Source: Elmis aenea (Eukaryota > Arthropoda > Insecta > Coleoptera > Elmidae). From it: DNA of 64,000 nucleotides. Under the pieces are notes generated by a model. It worked only from the letters and a program-made list of their open reading frames with translations. It was not told where the DNA came from and did not search any database. Both the position numbers and the translations under genes were made by a program. Shown here piece by piece: positions 41,983 to 53,161 of this stretch (the stretch's first letter is position 1; every line of letters begins with the position of its first letter). The stretch covers positions 14,410,575 to 14,474,574 of the forward strand of contig OX393576.1 of NCBI GenBank assembly GCA_947652605.1, given 5' to 3'.

Positions 41983-44900
41983 TTAGATTCTATCCCATCG
42001 CCATACGGTACCATCATCACACACACAAAGCAATATGGAACCATCTCTGCTAAGACTTGTTTGTCGAATTGCGGTAGTACATCGTGGATGTTGTAATATT
42101 GAACATCTAGCCTGTGTTGGGTCAGGAACATCTAAATCCCACACGTACACTTTGCCAGACTGATTGCCCAAAGCAAGTATCTATAAATAAACACCACAGT
42201 TGCACTTTTGTAAACAGAGTTAGCAGTGAAATTTATCAGTAAGATAAAAATTAAATTAAGTTCATTTACGTGTCTAAATTTTTATTAATCTGTTCTCAAA
42301 AATAAGGGATTTTTTAATTAAACTTTAATATATTAACATTTCAAATGAATCACCGAAATAATTCTGACAATTATCTATTTGTTTATCTCCTAATATATTT
42401 CTTTAAATTACTTTTCTTTCAACAGCAATTTTATTACTTGCTAAAGACTACATACACGGATGCGCAAAAGTATGGAAACAGACAAATATCTAAAATACTA
42501 TTGCAGATATAACAATGAAATTTCGTATCCAAGCGTTATTGTATTTTTCGGATTCGATGAAAATATTAAGATTACAATATGACTTCGGGTTCAACCGGAA
42601 ACGGAATCAAACTTTGAAATTTTAAATGGAACACCCTGTATATTCTTACATTTTTGGATTCCTCTTAAAATGTACTTTAAAAAATGTTTAAGGTTATATG
42701 GGCCTAAAGTCAACCGTTTTTAAAAATTTACATTTTTATGAAGATTTTGAGCGATGCAGCACATTTTAACATTTAAGTTATTTAAAAAGGCAGTAGAATT
42801 TCGTTTGAAAATTAGATTAACAATAGATAAATTAACAATTTGCGCTAGCTACATTTTTAAAATATTATACAGCATGTTTTTACGTTTGGTCAAACTCGTG
42901 AAACTTTAAACATCAATAACTCGTTTTTCTTAAATACTACACCCTATATGATTTTACATAGTCATGTAGAAAATTTTATTGTCTTTCAAAAACATTATCC
43001 AGCATTAACCCAAAATCAAAATCAATTATATGAAAAATATTGTGGCCCTGATAAGAAACCTCGACGTAAACGTACGATTGGTAAAATTACACCTACATTA
43101 TAATAAATTTCGAAAATTCGTAAGGAAATGATAATATTATAACTTTATTGTTTTTATCTTTTAATTGTTTCAAAATTACCACTGTCTACCTTCATAGCCT
43201 AATGGAAACTGGAAAATATTACGTTGCCCTAATAATTTACAATAAAATCGCGATATCTCGAAAAATATCAGTTTTAGGTATAAAACATGGTTAATGTTTT
43301 TGAAAGACAATAAAATTTTCAACATGACGATATAAAAACATATAGGGTGTAGTGTTTAAGAAAAATGAGTTATCGATGTTTAAGGTTTCATGAGTTTGAC
43401 CAAACGTAAAAAATACCCTGTGCAATATTTTTTAAATGTAGCTAACGCAAATTGTTAATTAATCTATTTTTAATCTAATTTTCAAACCGAATTCTACTGC
43501 CTTTTTAAATAACTTAAATGTTTAAAAAAAATTGAAAGTGCTGTATCGTTCAAAATTTTCACAAAAATGTAACTGTTGTCTTTAGACCCATATAACCTTA
43601 AACATTTTTTAAAGCAAATTTTAAGAGGAATCCAAAAATGTAAAAATATACAGGGTGTTCCATTTAAAATTTCAAAGTTTAAGTCCGTTTCTGGTTTAAC
43701 CCGAAGTCGTTTTGCAACCTTAATATTTTCATCGAATCCGAAAAACACCATAACGCTTAGATACAAAATTTCATTGTCTGCAATAGCATTCTAGATATTT
43801 GTCTGTTTTCATACTTTTGCGCAACCCTGTATAAGCATAACAGCATAACCAAAGCTGGAAAATTCCAAATACGTTAAATTTGGAGACTAATTTTCCATTA
43901 AGTAAAAGTTTTCTACCTTGTATGTAACACTTAATAACATTTAAGAACTTTGTGCGTGCTTTACAACTTAATAACACAATTTATTAGCTAATTTGAAGTG
44001 TAAAGATATATGAAATGATAAAATTATTGTATAAAATGTTCAACCATATCATCACGATCAATTTCTAAACTATCTGAATATATGTGTAAAACACTAATTA
44101 AACTCAAATTGTAACGAATTAGACTCTGCGGTGAAAAAAATGTGATTGTTCACTAAGAAGCTATTTTAAATACGCTTATTTTGTGTTAAAATTTGCTTTA
44201 CAAAACCTTACCTTTTGCCAAAAATCCATTGCGAAACGCACAAACCAAATTTCACACTCTTTATAGTCAAAACGGTGTATCACAGTAGAACTAGTATCTC
44301 CTGGTCGCAACTTATCATCTTCCAATCGTCCTGGTTTCCAACAAACAATGCAATTTTCACATGATTTGCTAAACACGAAATTGCCAAACCATCTAACACA
44401 ATCGACATAATTCCTGCAATACAAGACGGTTCGAATTATTTGTCAGCTAACATCAGACAATTTATAAACTACCTGTGAATATCTCTTGTAGAGAAATCTG
44501 GAAAATGTTCTTTCAGTGAATCAAAAGGCCGTACACTTCTACTAGCTTGCCAATTGTATGACTGTTTAACGGCTTCATGCATACTTTCTTTATCCAATCT
44601 CCATAATTTTAGAGAATGATCCATTCCACAAGACATGATACGATTTCCTTCGAGATCAAAATCCTAGCAATAAAAATGTTGCATTTAGAATACTGATAAG
44701 ACCAAATTGAACTCAATATTAGTACTTTTGTTGGTGAATTATCTTTCCTACAATAATTTTTTCTGCCACTTGGCTGATTATAAGCAGGGGTTTGGAGCAG
44801 TCCAATTTTTTAATTGCTCCGCTCCAGCATCAAAACGCTTGCTCCAGCTCCGCTTCATGCTCCAAATATTGTTAACATTTTTAAAACAAGTTTTTTAATT

Positions 44901-46209
44901 AAAAAAGAATTTTAATTTTATCGGATAAGTGGAAGTTGGTTAAAAATTACAATATTTGACCATAACAAACAAGTAAAGTTCAATAAATGTTAGAAAGAAC
45001 AAATTATTGATCTTCAAAGGTTGAAAGAAAGAAAAAAAAGGTTTTTTTAAAAAACTGCACATAAACTAGCAGTGGAACAATCAAAATTATTTGCTCCGGA
45101 CTCTGGGTAAAAACCCATTGCTCCAGCTCCGCTCCAAACCCTTGATTATAAGTCTTACTATTTAATTTACCCATAAAACCACAAGTAATGTGACACACTG
45201 CATAAAAAATACATTACATTTGTAACACTACTTACAGCACTTAATACTTCATCTCGATGGCCTTCAACTCCACCAAAAATTGCGATACAAACATCAGTCT
45301 TCACGTTCCATAAACGTAGAGCATGGTCTTTAGATACAGATAACAACAAATTAGGATCTTTGGGGTGAAATTTCAGTTCGTTTATGGCATGTCCGTGACC
45401 TATATAGTGACGAACACTGCTTATAGTTGCTGGATTTAATATACGTATTATGCCTCGAGAACCAGCAACTGCTAAAAGCGGTTTACCGGTGTCTTCATCA
45501 AACGACCATGCACATGTGTAATAATTTTCATCCAGCTTATAAAGTTAAAGAAAATGTGTAAAAATATTAGTTTCGTTTTTTAACTTAATAAAATACATGG
45601 TATCAAATTCAAAAATTATTTAGGTCTGTATAACACGAGGAAATCTTTTAAATAATAGAAAATATCAAATAAATCATACATTACTTAATAATTATTTTAA
45701 AGGATACATCAGGATCAGCATAACATTGCAATAATTTAATTCCATGGCCTTCTGGACATTCATATATTGAAACACGATTACTTCCAACTGCAGCACATAT
45801 AAGCGGTTGTCCTTCTTTTAAATGATGATTAAACTGTGTTCCAAACAACGGTTGCCCATGATCTTCCTTGATACTACACCTTCATAAAAAGTAATAGAAC
45901 TTACAACTACTTTGATTTATTAGATTAAACAATTGCTTACGTGAACTTGTACAACGGTTTTAAAACCTTTGACTGACTTAGCTTCTTTTTGCCTCGTCTT
46001 CCTTTTCGTATTCTGTTTGTTGGAGTTGCACTTCGGGAGGTATTGTCAGTAGTAGAAGTACTTCCTACACTTGAAGTTTCGTCCTGAAACAGGTTAAGTT
46101 AGAATTAAACTGTTTTGTGTATGACAAAATGTTAACTTACACACTCATCTCCTGATTCTTCTGTTAAGTTTGGCTCAACGCTTAGAGATTTTAACGTTTT
46201 TTCTTTCAT
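41983..46209 (-). CDS. esc: Polycomb protein Esc/EED, WD40 subunit of PRC2
   Basis: Core PRC2 subunit that binds H3K27me3 and supports the E(z) methyltransferase. Minus-strand coding exons: 46141-46209, 45941-46083, 45708-45879, 45236-45535, 44473-44663, 44212-44413 and 41983-42180 (1275 bp, 424 aa). All junctions are GT/AG and in phase. The N terminus is acidic, then Ser/Thr-rich and basic (KGRRGKKK), as in fly Esc. The WD40 propeller follows with EED hallmarks: [126 protein letters not shown], and terminal [12 protein letters not shown]. The ATG at 46209 is preferred over an upstream in-frame ATG at 46335 because the extra 42 residues are hydrophobic and Cys-rich and unlike the family. Intron 6 (42181-44211) holds a palindromic element and intron 4 a hAT MITE. 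Confidence 0.96.
42454..43830. mobile_element. palindromic element in esc intron 6 (TTGCGCAAAAGTATGGAAAC ends)
   Basis: 'tgcgcaaaagtatggaaaca' at 42461 mirrors 'tgttttcatacttttgcgca' near 43804-43823, and the right end reads 'accctgtat'. Arms of about 540 bp match throughout (for example 'aaatttcattgtctgcaata' at 43767 against its complement near 42509). They diverge after 'tctttcaaaaacatta' (about 42979-42994), leaving a loop of about 300 bp. A second copy of the left arm starts at 63843. Confidence 0.9.
44785..45144. mobile_element. hAT-type MITE with GCTCC repeat body, TSD ATTATAAG
   Basis: It starts CAGGGGTTTGGAGC and ends GCTCCAAACCCTTG, flanked by the perfect 8-bp direct repeat ATTATAAG (44777-44784, 45145-45152). 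Sub-terminal sequence is built of 'gctccagctccgctcc'-type repeats on both sides of an AT-rich core. It lies in esc intron 4 (44664-45235). Confidence 0.92.
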
Positions 46210-46730
46210 TGTGCACTTAAAACATGAATAAAAACGATTAATCAAATCTATAGAAAAAGGACAAACTACACCACTGTTCCAAGCAAACACCATGAATACA
46301 CCAGCGACCCATCCACAAACACAAGCAACTGTCAAAATAAGTTATTCACCGCGGGCTCCTTCCTAATTGGTCGAATTCGAACAACCAATATGACGTTTAA
46401 TTGCACAAATTTCTAATTTTTAATAATTATCGTTTTTTTTATCCATAATTTTTAAAAACGTTACATAATTTACAAAGATATTCCTTATTTCATTAAAAGA
46501 AGTTTTCGATCTGACGACTTTGCAACTTTGCTATTTAACATTAACATTTTTTAACAATTATTAAAAATTCAAAAATTAATTAAATGTTTTAGCAATTATT
46601 ACTTAAACGCTGTAAATGAAAAAATTAACGTCAAAAATTTGTAGTTTTATTTCAATACAAAATGCAACATTCAATAGAAATTAAACATCAAATAAACCAA
46701 TGTTGTGTAGCTTATAACTTTAAATGTACT
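46210..46730. promoter_or_regulatory. esc 5' flank
   Basis: Sequence upstream of the esc start codon on the minus strand, including the GC-richer 'caccgcgggctccttcctaa' (46348-46367) and the CCAAT-box complement 'attgg' at 46369-46373, with further 'ccaat' at 46386. A promoter is expected here, but the start site was not identified. Confidence 0.4.
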
Positions 46731-48076
46731 CAGGGCCGTGCCTGGGTATATGGCCGCCTGCGTGCCAGTCTGTATGTCCGCCCCCAGGATAACATTAAAA
46801 AAAACTACTTTAATTTTTAATGTTTATTATTATACACAGGGCATCAAACCGGGAAAAAAATCAGTTTTTGGTTAACCGAAATTAAGGAAGATTTTAAGTA
46901 ATTTAATATTAAATTGCACTATTTTATTATTTATTTTAATTATTATTTAATTTTTTTTTTTTAAATTTTTTTTAATATTATTAAATATTTTTTAATATTT
47001 ATTTAAGAATTTCATATCAAAAGGCCTTTTCCCTCCAAAAAGACCCGCCAAAATTTTACATTTTTTGTGTATTACCTTTTTCAGTCTTTGTCGAGTAAAT
47101 AAACTTTTTATTAAATTTCACCACACGAACACACAACTAAAAGTTTTCAGGAATAAAGCAATTTATTTTTATTCGTTAAATCAGGGGTCGGCGCGACCGT
47201 GCACGATCGAGCTGATTTTCGAAAAGCTCCGCCTCCCACCACCCCCTTACGTTCTCACTTCCGCGCGATACCTACAAGCCTCCAGAGTCTATAGACTAAT
47301 ACAGGGGTGGGGAACCTGCGGCCTTAAGGCCGCATGCGGCCTTTTGATGATTTTCGTGCGGCCTTTTTACTGATTTCATCTTTTTTATAATTCGTTTTTT
47401 CGATTTATTTTACAGTTTGCTATATGACATAATCAAATGTAGCTTTTTTGGGCCATTTAATTGTAGATTCAAATTAAAACCCTATAGACCACATCACTTT
47501 GTGTTTTAAAACATACAAACATAGTATGTAAATAATTATATAGGAGTAATATGTACGGTAAATAAAATAAATGTATATTTAAGAGACAATTTGGGAAATT
47601 AACATTCTGTGCACAATTTTCAATATTTGTATTTATGTAAAATCGCAGGGGGGGGGGATAATAATGTGCGGCCTGGTTACAAATTCCGAATTGAGAAGTG
47701 GCCTTCCATAGTAAAAAGGTTCCCCATCCCTGGACTAATACGACTAATAAGACGAATAAGACCGCTTACGCGACGCCGGTCAATTGAAAAAACTATTTCG
47801 GCTCTTCGCTCGTGCAATGTTCGAAAAAATTCGGATTCGCTGCATGACTAGGTATATAAATACTACAACGACATAATCAGTTTTTATACATTTCTTATTT
47901 CTGAGAAACTCTTTTTAGATAGATTAGATTAGAGAAACTGTTTTTACTTCGTATCTTAATGAAAACAAACCGATTGTATTTTTGCCCAGTAAACAACTTG
48001 TAACGATTTGGCCGCCTCTTAATTTCGGCCGCCTGCGTGCGGTGCACGCAATGAACGCCCGTCAGGCACGGCCCTG
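46731..48076. mobile_element. composite hAT-type element (CAGGGCCGTGCCTG ends)
   Basis: The left end CAGGGCCGTGCCTGGG...'ggccgcctgcgtgc' and the right end 'gcacgcaggcggcc'-complement...CAGGCACGGCCCTG are inverted repeats of roughly 40 bp. Flanking 'atgtact' occurs on both sides but is offset by three bases on the right, so the target duplication is imperfect. Inside lie a complete hAT MITE (47302-47732) and another hAT-like end 'caggggtcggcgcgacc' (47183) whose partner was not found. Confidence 0.75.
47302..47732. mobile_element. hAT-type MITE, TSD GACTAATA (CAGGGGTGGGGAACC ends)
   Basis: It starts CAGGGGTGGGGAACCTGCGG and ends 'aaggttccccatccctg', with perfect 8-bp flanks GACTAATA (47294-47301, 47733-47740). 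It has the characteristic subterminal 'ggccttaaggccgcatgcgg' palindrome and no coding potential. It is nested in the 46731-48076 composite. Confidence 0.93.
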
Positions 48077-48615
48077 ATTATGTACTTGTATAAATTATGC
48101 ACAATTTATAAGCAGAAAAAATGTTGCAACACAATCAAGATCTAAGTCGGACTTTGTGCACTGAATAAAATTATAAGTTTATCGATAAGGATTTATTTCT
48201 TAAAGCAAAACGTAATAAGATCAAAACAAATTTTATCTCTTAGGTCAAATTTAAAAATTATAGGTAATACAAATGCTGATTATTAGAAGATTGTAAATTT
48301 AAAACTTTCATAAAATAAAATAAAGTTATTAATTTAAAAAGTTAATTGAAAAAATAATTTTTAAATAACGTGATTGCATTTTGCTGTTTTAATATGTGCG
48401 CACATTCAATAATGATTATTAATTTGTATAAACGTGTTTTTATTTTTGTTGTATATTGAATTTATTTTTGTAATTCGAATTTAAGGCTTCTACAGTTTAA
48501 AAACCTGGACAGCAGTTGAAACTTCAAAAAAGTAATAGGTACATTCGAAGTAAAATATGTTTTTGTGCGATCGTACTAGAAACAGCTGTTTGACGGACAC
48601 GTTAGCAACCATAAA
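48077..48615. other. AT-rich intergenic DNA, nothing recognised
   Basis: No coding frame or repeat was identified. Confidence 0.4.
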
Positions 48616-48742
48616 GTACTGCATTACCGGCCCTATCCTTAGCAACGGCCGTAAAAGTTACTTTTTAGGCCGTTACCCTTAGCAACGGCCGAAAAAGTAA
48701 CTTTTACGGCCGTTGCTAAGGAGAGGGCCGGTAATGCAGTAC
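48616..48742. repeat. 127-bp near-perfect palindrome rich in CGGCCGT motifs
   Basis: 'gtactgcattaccggccct' at the left is mirrored by 'agggccggtaatgcagtac' at the right. Between them, 'ccttagcaacggccgtaaaa' and its complement face each other, with an extra 'ttagcaacggccg' copy in the centre. Downstream, 48855-48945 has looser relatives ('actttttcggcc', 'cgaccgaaaaagttacactt'). It is much more GC-rich than the surroundings. It may be a small MITE or a structured RNA/DNA hairpin; no target duplication is clear. Confidence 0.8.
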
Positions 48743-49931
48743 ATACGCCGTCATCTGTCAGTGACAGAATGTCACGTAGTTTCTAACCTATAATTTTGAA
48801 AATTACTAAAAATTTAAATTGTTTTTAATTCTATCGCACAAAAAATGTAACATGCACCTCGGCCAAAACGTACTTTTTCGGCCTTGTCTGTTTGCTGGCC
48901 TCGACTAGACGCGACCGAAAAAGTTACACTTTTTGGCCTTGATACATAAATAACTATTTTGTGGCAAATTAATTGAAAATATTTTTTTTTAAATTGCTGT
49001 TTCTGTTTATTTGTATTTGCATTGAAAGTAGTTTATAAATGACTAATACTAACTTTTTAACACTTTGTATGTTTAATAAATTTTTGCCGCTTTCGTTGAT
49101 TCATCAAAATTTTAAGTTTTTTCAGTGTTTTCCTAATGCTTACGATTACGATAGCTTCTATGGTTCTATATAGCAGCATTAAAAAATCGCCGTAAGCGTT
49201 TAAACTTAAATTTAAGGTTCTAATCCCGATTAGTAAAACGTAATTGGCTGATCAAATTTAACCTCAGATGCAAAATCCGACAAATCCCGTGATTTTTTTT
49301 GGTGCAAAAGCCGACATTCGACATTTCCAAAAGGTTTATAACGGCAGCGCACATTAATTCACATTATTGTGTTTATCATATGTATGTTAAGGGTGTTGTG
49401 CGTTTTTGTTAATAGCTATTTTAGTAAAACGTTTTTTTTTATGGATTAACTGGTCAAACTAAATAATCCAGGTCAATTGATAAATATTCAGCAGTGTGAT
49501 GGCAATGTGGCTGGGAAAAAAATTAAAGGAGAAACAAAACGCGAGAAAGCAAAACGTGCAAGATACGGTATAGCAGCGATTCTTAACCGGGGGGCCGAGA
49601 GAGGTTGTAAGGGGGGTCGCGAAAAATTTATAAAACGTTTTTCCTTTTTAAAATATTGAGATCATAAAAAAAAAAATTTGTTCCTTATTTTACTTCGTTT
49701 TAAACTGGTATCGTTTTGTATTAGTAATCTGACGCCTAAAGTGCAATGCAGTGCAGATTGTGGAGATGAGACGATGATGAGACGCACCACGTACTAAAAT
49801 AAAGGGAGGGCAAATACGATTGACTTACAAAAAATTCAAAGCTCATATCTAAAGCTCTACAGCTCTACAGCTCTATCTTGCCAAATAATGATTTTATAAG
49901 TTTTTTTGATTTATTTCATAGTCGATTTAAG
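48743..49931. other. intergenic upstream of MPC1 copy 1, with the start of the duplicated unit
   Basis: 49130-49195 ('cctaatgcttacgattacg' followed by 'agcttctat' and 'agcagcatt') recurs at 51055-51105, so the tandem duplication containing MPC1 reaches this far left. Between 49200 and 50255, copy 1 has about 1 kb absent from copy 2, part of which is the hAT MITE at 49932. No host gene was seen. A 60-codon frame at 49477 is not recognisable. Confidence 0.55.
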
Positions 49932-50223
49932 CAGGGCTGCGGAGTCGGAAAAAAAAGTCGACTCCGACTCCTGATAATTTTAGTAGATCGACTCCGACTC
50001 CGATAAAATTTAATACTAAAACATTTTATGGTGTGTGTAATATAAAAAATAAAATAAATACAAAAAAATTATTTAAAATTTGAGTTTAAATTTTGCGGCA
50101 AGGTATCACCTCGCAATTTGTTGTACTCGGAGTCGGTACATTTTTTCTGATTTTTTCCGACTCTGACTCCGACTCCACTGACCAAAATTCCTCGTAAACT
50201 CCGACTCCGACTCCATAGCCCTG
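49932..50223. mobile_element. hAT-type MITE with GACTCC repeat body
   Basis: It begins CAGGGCTGCGGAGTCGG and ends CCGACTCC...CATAGCCCTG. The flanks are gATTTAAG on the left (49924-49931) and cATTTAAG on the right (50224-50231), a 7-of-8 match. The subterminal parts are tandem 'gactccgactcc' and complements. Non-coding. Confidence 0.88.
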
Positions 50224-50351
50224 CATTTAAGTGAAATTATTGTCGATTTTTACATCTAGGCGACTGAGATATAACCTTCAACTATTGTAATTTTGAAACA
50301 TTAATTTTTACTTGTCTGTTACTTACTTAAAATCATATACGATTGTTCATA

Positions 50352-50779
50352 ATGGCACAAAAAATTATGCAATTTATTAAAAGTAAAGAAAATAGAGATT
50401 ATCTTATGAGGTTTGTAGTAATATATTATTTTGTGTAACTTTATATCTACGTAATGTATATGTAGTACCCATTTTTGGGGCCCTATTTTCAACTGGAGTA
50501 TACCAATAGCTGCTATAAGAGATTTCAGTAAGGATCCAAAATTTATAAGTGGAAACATGACATTCGGTAAGTGTTAATTAACAAAAAAAAATGGAAATTA
50601 ATGGGTATATTTTAGCGCTGTGTATGTACTCAGCTATATTTATGAGATTTGCACTGAGAGTAACACCCCAAAATAAGTTGTTATTTGCCTGTCATTTCAC
50701 TAATGAATTCGCACAGTTAGTACAAATGACTAGGTATTTAAATTACTCAAGCGGCATGGGAAAAGAGCCAACTAATTAG
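50352..50779 (+). CDS. Mpc1: Mitochondrial pyruvate carrier 1, diverged copy 1
   Basis: MPC1 pairs with MPC2 in the inner mitochondrial membrane to import pyruvate. Plus-strand coding exons: 50352-50410, 50466-50566 and 50616-50779 (324 bp, 107 aa). Exon 1 encodes [20 protein letters not shown], exon 2 [17 protein letters not shown] and [11 protein letters not shown], and exon 3 [16 protein letters not shown] and [13 protein letters not shown]. The exon structure is identical to copy 2. Relative to copy 2 and the usual MPC1 consensus ([13 protein letters not shown], RFAxKVQPxN), several core positions differ. The C terminus is shortened: a TAG (50777-50779) stands where copy 2 has AAG, and the former ending 'IIAQN' remains readable just after it. 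The gene is intact otherwise. It may be a specialised (for example tissue-restricted) paralogue or a gene in early decay. Confidence 0.88.
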
Positions 50780-51249
50780 ATAATCGCACAAAACAGGCGA
50801 GAAGAGACAATTTCGTAGATTTAACCCTTTACATGTTAATTAAGAGGGCCAATTAATAACAATTTTAAGAGTTAAAATTTTGGAAAGTTATAAACTAGAT
50901 AATATTTTACATTTATTGATTTTAATATGTGCATGTATTAATTTTATAATTTTGTCAGATAAACGTGTTCTATTAATTTTTTTGAATTACGTAGTTAGTG
51001 TTTATAGAGTAATTGAAATAATTATGGTAAAACGAAGTTTTTTTAAATCATTTTCCTAATGCTTACGATTACGTTAGCTTCTATATAACAGCATTTAAAA
51101 ATCTCCGGAAGGTGACTTGTCACACGCCGATTATGTCACTAGCAGCTGCTAGTTTCGACGTTCTCAGATATAACCTTCAACTATTGTAGTAATTTTAAAA
51201 CATTAATTTTTATTTGTCTGATACAAAATATCATATACGATTGTTTACA

Positions 51250-51722
51250 ATGGCAGCTCTTGGGCGAAAATTAGTTCAACAACTTAAAAGTAAAGAATTT
51301 AGAGAATATCTTATGAGGTTTGTAGTAATATGTTATTTTGTGTAACTCTATATCTACGTTATGTGTATGTAGTACCCATTTTTGGGGGCCCGTTGCAAAC
51401 TGGGGTATTCCAATAGCTGCTATTGCAGATTTCAGTAAGGATCCAAAATTTATAAGTGGAAAAATGAGCTTCGGTAAGTGTTAATTTTAAAAAAATATTG
51501 GAAGTTATTAATGGGAATATTTTAGCGCTCTGTTTGTACTCACTTATATTTATGAGATTTGCATGGAAAGTACAACCCCAAAATATGTTGTTATTTGCTT
51601 GTCATTTTACTAATGAAAGCGCACAGATAGCACAATTATGTAGGTTTGTAAATTACCACTACATATCAAAAGACGCAGAAAAACAGCTAGCTGAAAATAA
51701 GATAATCGCACAAAACAAGTGA
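51250..51722 (+). CDS. Mpc1: Mitochondrial pyruvate carrier 1, copy 2 (canonical)
   Basis: Inner-membrane pyruvate carrier subunit. Plus-strand coding exons: 51250-51317, 51373-51473 and 51526-51722 (366 bp, 121 aa). Junctions are ATGAG/gtttgt, tatgtag/TACCC, TTCG/gtaagt and ttttag/CGCTC. It reads [20 protein letters not shown], then [52 protein letters not shown] and [20 protein letters not shown], all matching MPC1 closely. A hydrophilic tail ends IIAQNK. It lies 470 bp downstream of copy 1 in the same orientation, and both upstream and downstream sequences are also duplicated (50257-50351 with 51168-51249; 50780-51040 with 51717-51980). Confidence 0.95.
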
Positions 51723-53157
51723 GAAGAAACAATTTCGTAGATCTAACCCCATACATATTAATTAAGGCATTAATAGTGCCAATTATTAACAATTTCAAGA
51801 GTTAAAATTTTGGAAAGTTATAAACAAGATAATATTTTACATTTATGATTTTAATCTGCATGCGTTTATTTTTTAATTTTGTAAGTCAGATAAACGTGTG
51901 CTATTACTTTTTTCGAATTACGTAATTAGTGTTGCTAGAAAAATTTAAATGTTAATAGTAAAACGAAATTTTTGTTTTGTAAATATTGTAATTCATTTTA
52001 AATACTATTGTATGTAAATTAAGTAACAAACCGGTTAGCTTATTTATCAAAAAAGTCTATTTAAAGAAACATATTTATCATGATGATCGTTTAATACATA
52101 AGAGAAATGATTTCTTATGATACAATTTTATTTGTGATTAGTGTTCAATGTTCAAAGTTAAATATTAATATATAAACAAATACTCATATTTACTTATACT
52201 ATTTTCTATGAAATTGTAAATAAAGCTGATTGTTATGAATAGTGCTCAATTAAATACCTTAGTTGTAGTAGATGTTTATAGTTAATGTTTGGTTTGAGGA
52301 TCAAAAACAAATCACTTACTTATAGGTTACCAATTTTTTATTCGTTAGGCTACCTTAAATCTCTTAATTATGACATTTTAAATGGTGCAATGGTTTTTAT
52401 AGGTGGTTTTGCCAAAAAAATGTAGACAATGCAAATTGTTTTTATTGCAATGCATTATAGTTATCTAAGACAAAATTTACTTTCAAATATATCAAATATT
52501 TTAACTTAACTTAGATCTGTTACACTAAACTTTAATGTAAACAGTTTTATATGTATGTATTGTATATTTAATACTAATACGATGAATTGAAAACTTGTGA
52601 AGTATCAATTTTTACTATAGCATTGTTGTGTGTTTAGTAATATGTATTTGGTTTTGCAGTAAGATGAGCATAGTTTTTTTTGTAGTTCTTTCCTGTTACA
52701 GTACTTTTATGTTTTGGTTGTAATATTTAGGGCACTAAATTAAGTACATTTATATTTCGGGTTTGTTGTACTGAAGAAAAGTGCCATAATTTTAATATAA
52801 GTACATACTTTTTATGTTCATAAAAATTATGTGTGTATATTTTGTATATTATGCATATTTGTAGTTAAACAGAAACCGTTTGAGGTTTGAGATTAACCAT
52901 ATACTACTTGAAAAATAAAAGTAGACACGTGAAATAAATGAAGTCTTTCATGAGGCCTGTAATTAGAGGTGGATGATATCGAAATTATATTAAACATTTT
53001 TGATTCAAAGATATATTATGTCTACTCACCTCGGATTCCACAATTGCTAGGTATGGCCCTATTTATAGACAGATTACTCTAATTCTAGCCTTACTTTAAG
53101 AAAATAAGTTGATTCTCTAACTTTGTTGCTTTTCTGTTCATGCTATTTTGCCATTGT
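51723..53157. other. MPC1 copy 2 3' flank and intergenic DNA
   Basis: The first 260 bp repeat the 3' flank of copy 1 and probably include the 3' untranslated region. The rest is AT-rich without recognised features. Confidence 0.45.
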
Positions 53158-53161
53158 TTAA

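Larger units (their letters stand above)
49130..51985 (+). repeat. tandem segmental duplication carrying MPC1
   Basis: Two copies of one unit (about 49130-51040 and 51050-51985). The 5' flank 'gatataaccttcaactattg', the three exons, both introns and the 3' flank 'agagttaaaattttggaaag' recur in the same order. Copy 1 is longer because of about 1 kb of extra DNA upstream of its start codon. Confidence 0.88.

Noticed and set aside
46210..46335. Upstream in-frame start for esc adding 42 residues
   Set aside because: The extra segment is hydrophobic and Cys-rich, unlike the N termini of Esc/EED proteins; the ATG at 46209 begins the expected acidic leader.
47065..47373. 102-codon plus-strand frame
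   Set aside because: It runs across the boundary of two nested hAT elements and encodes nothing recognisable.
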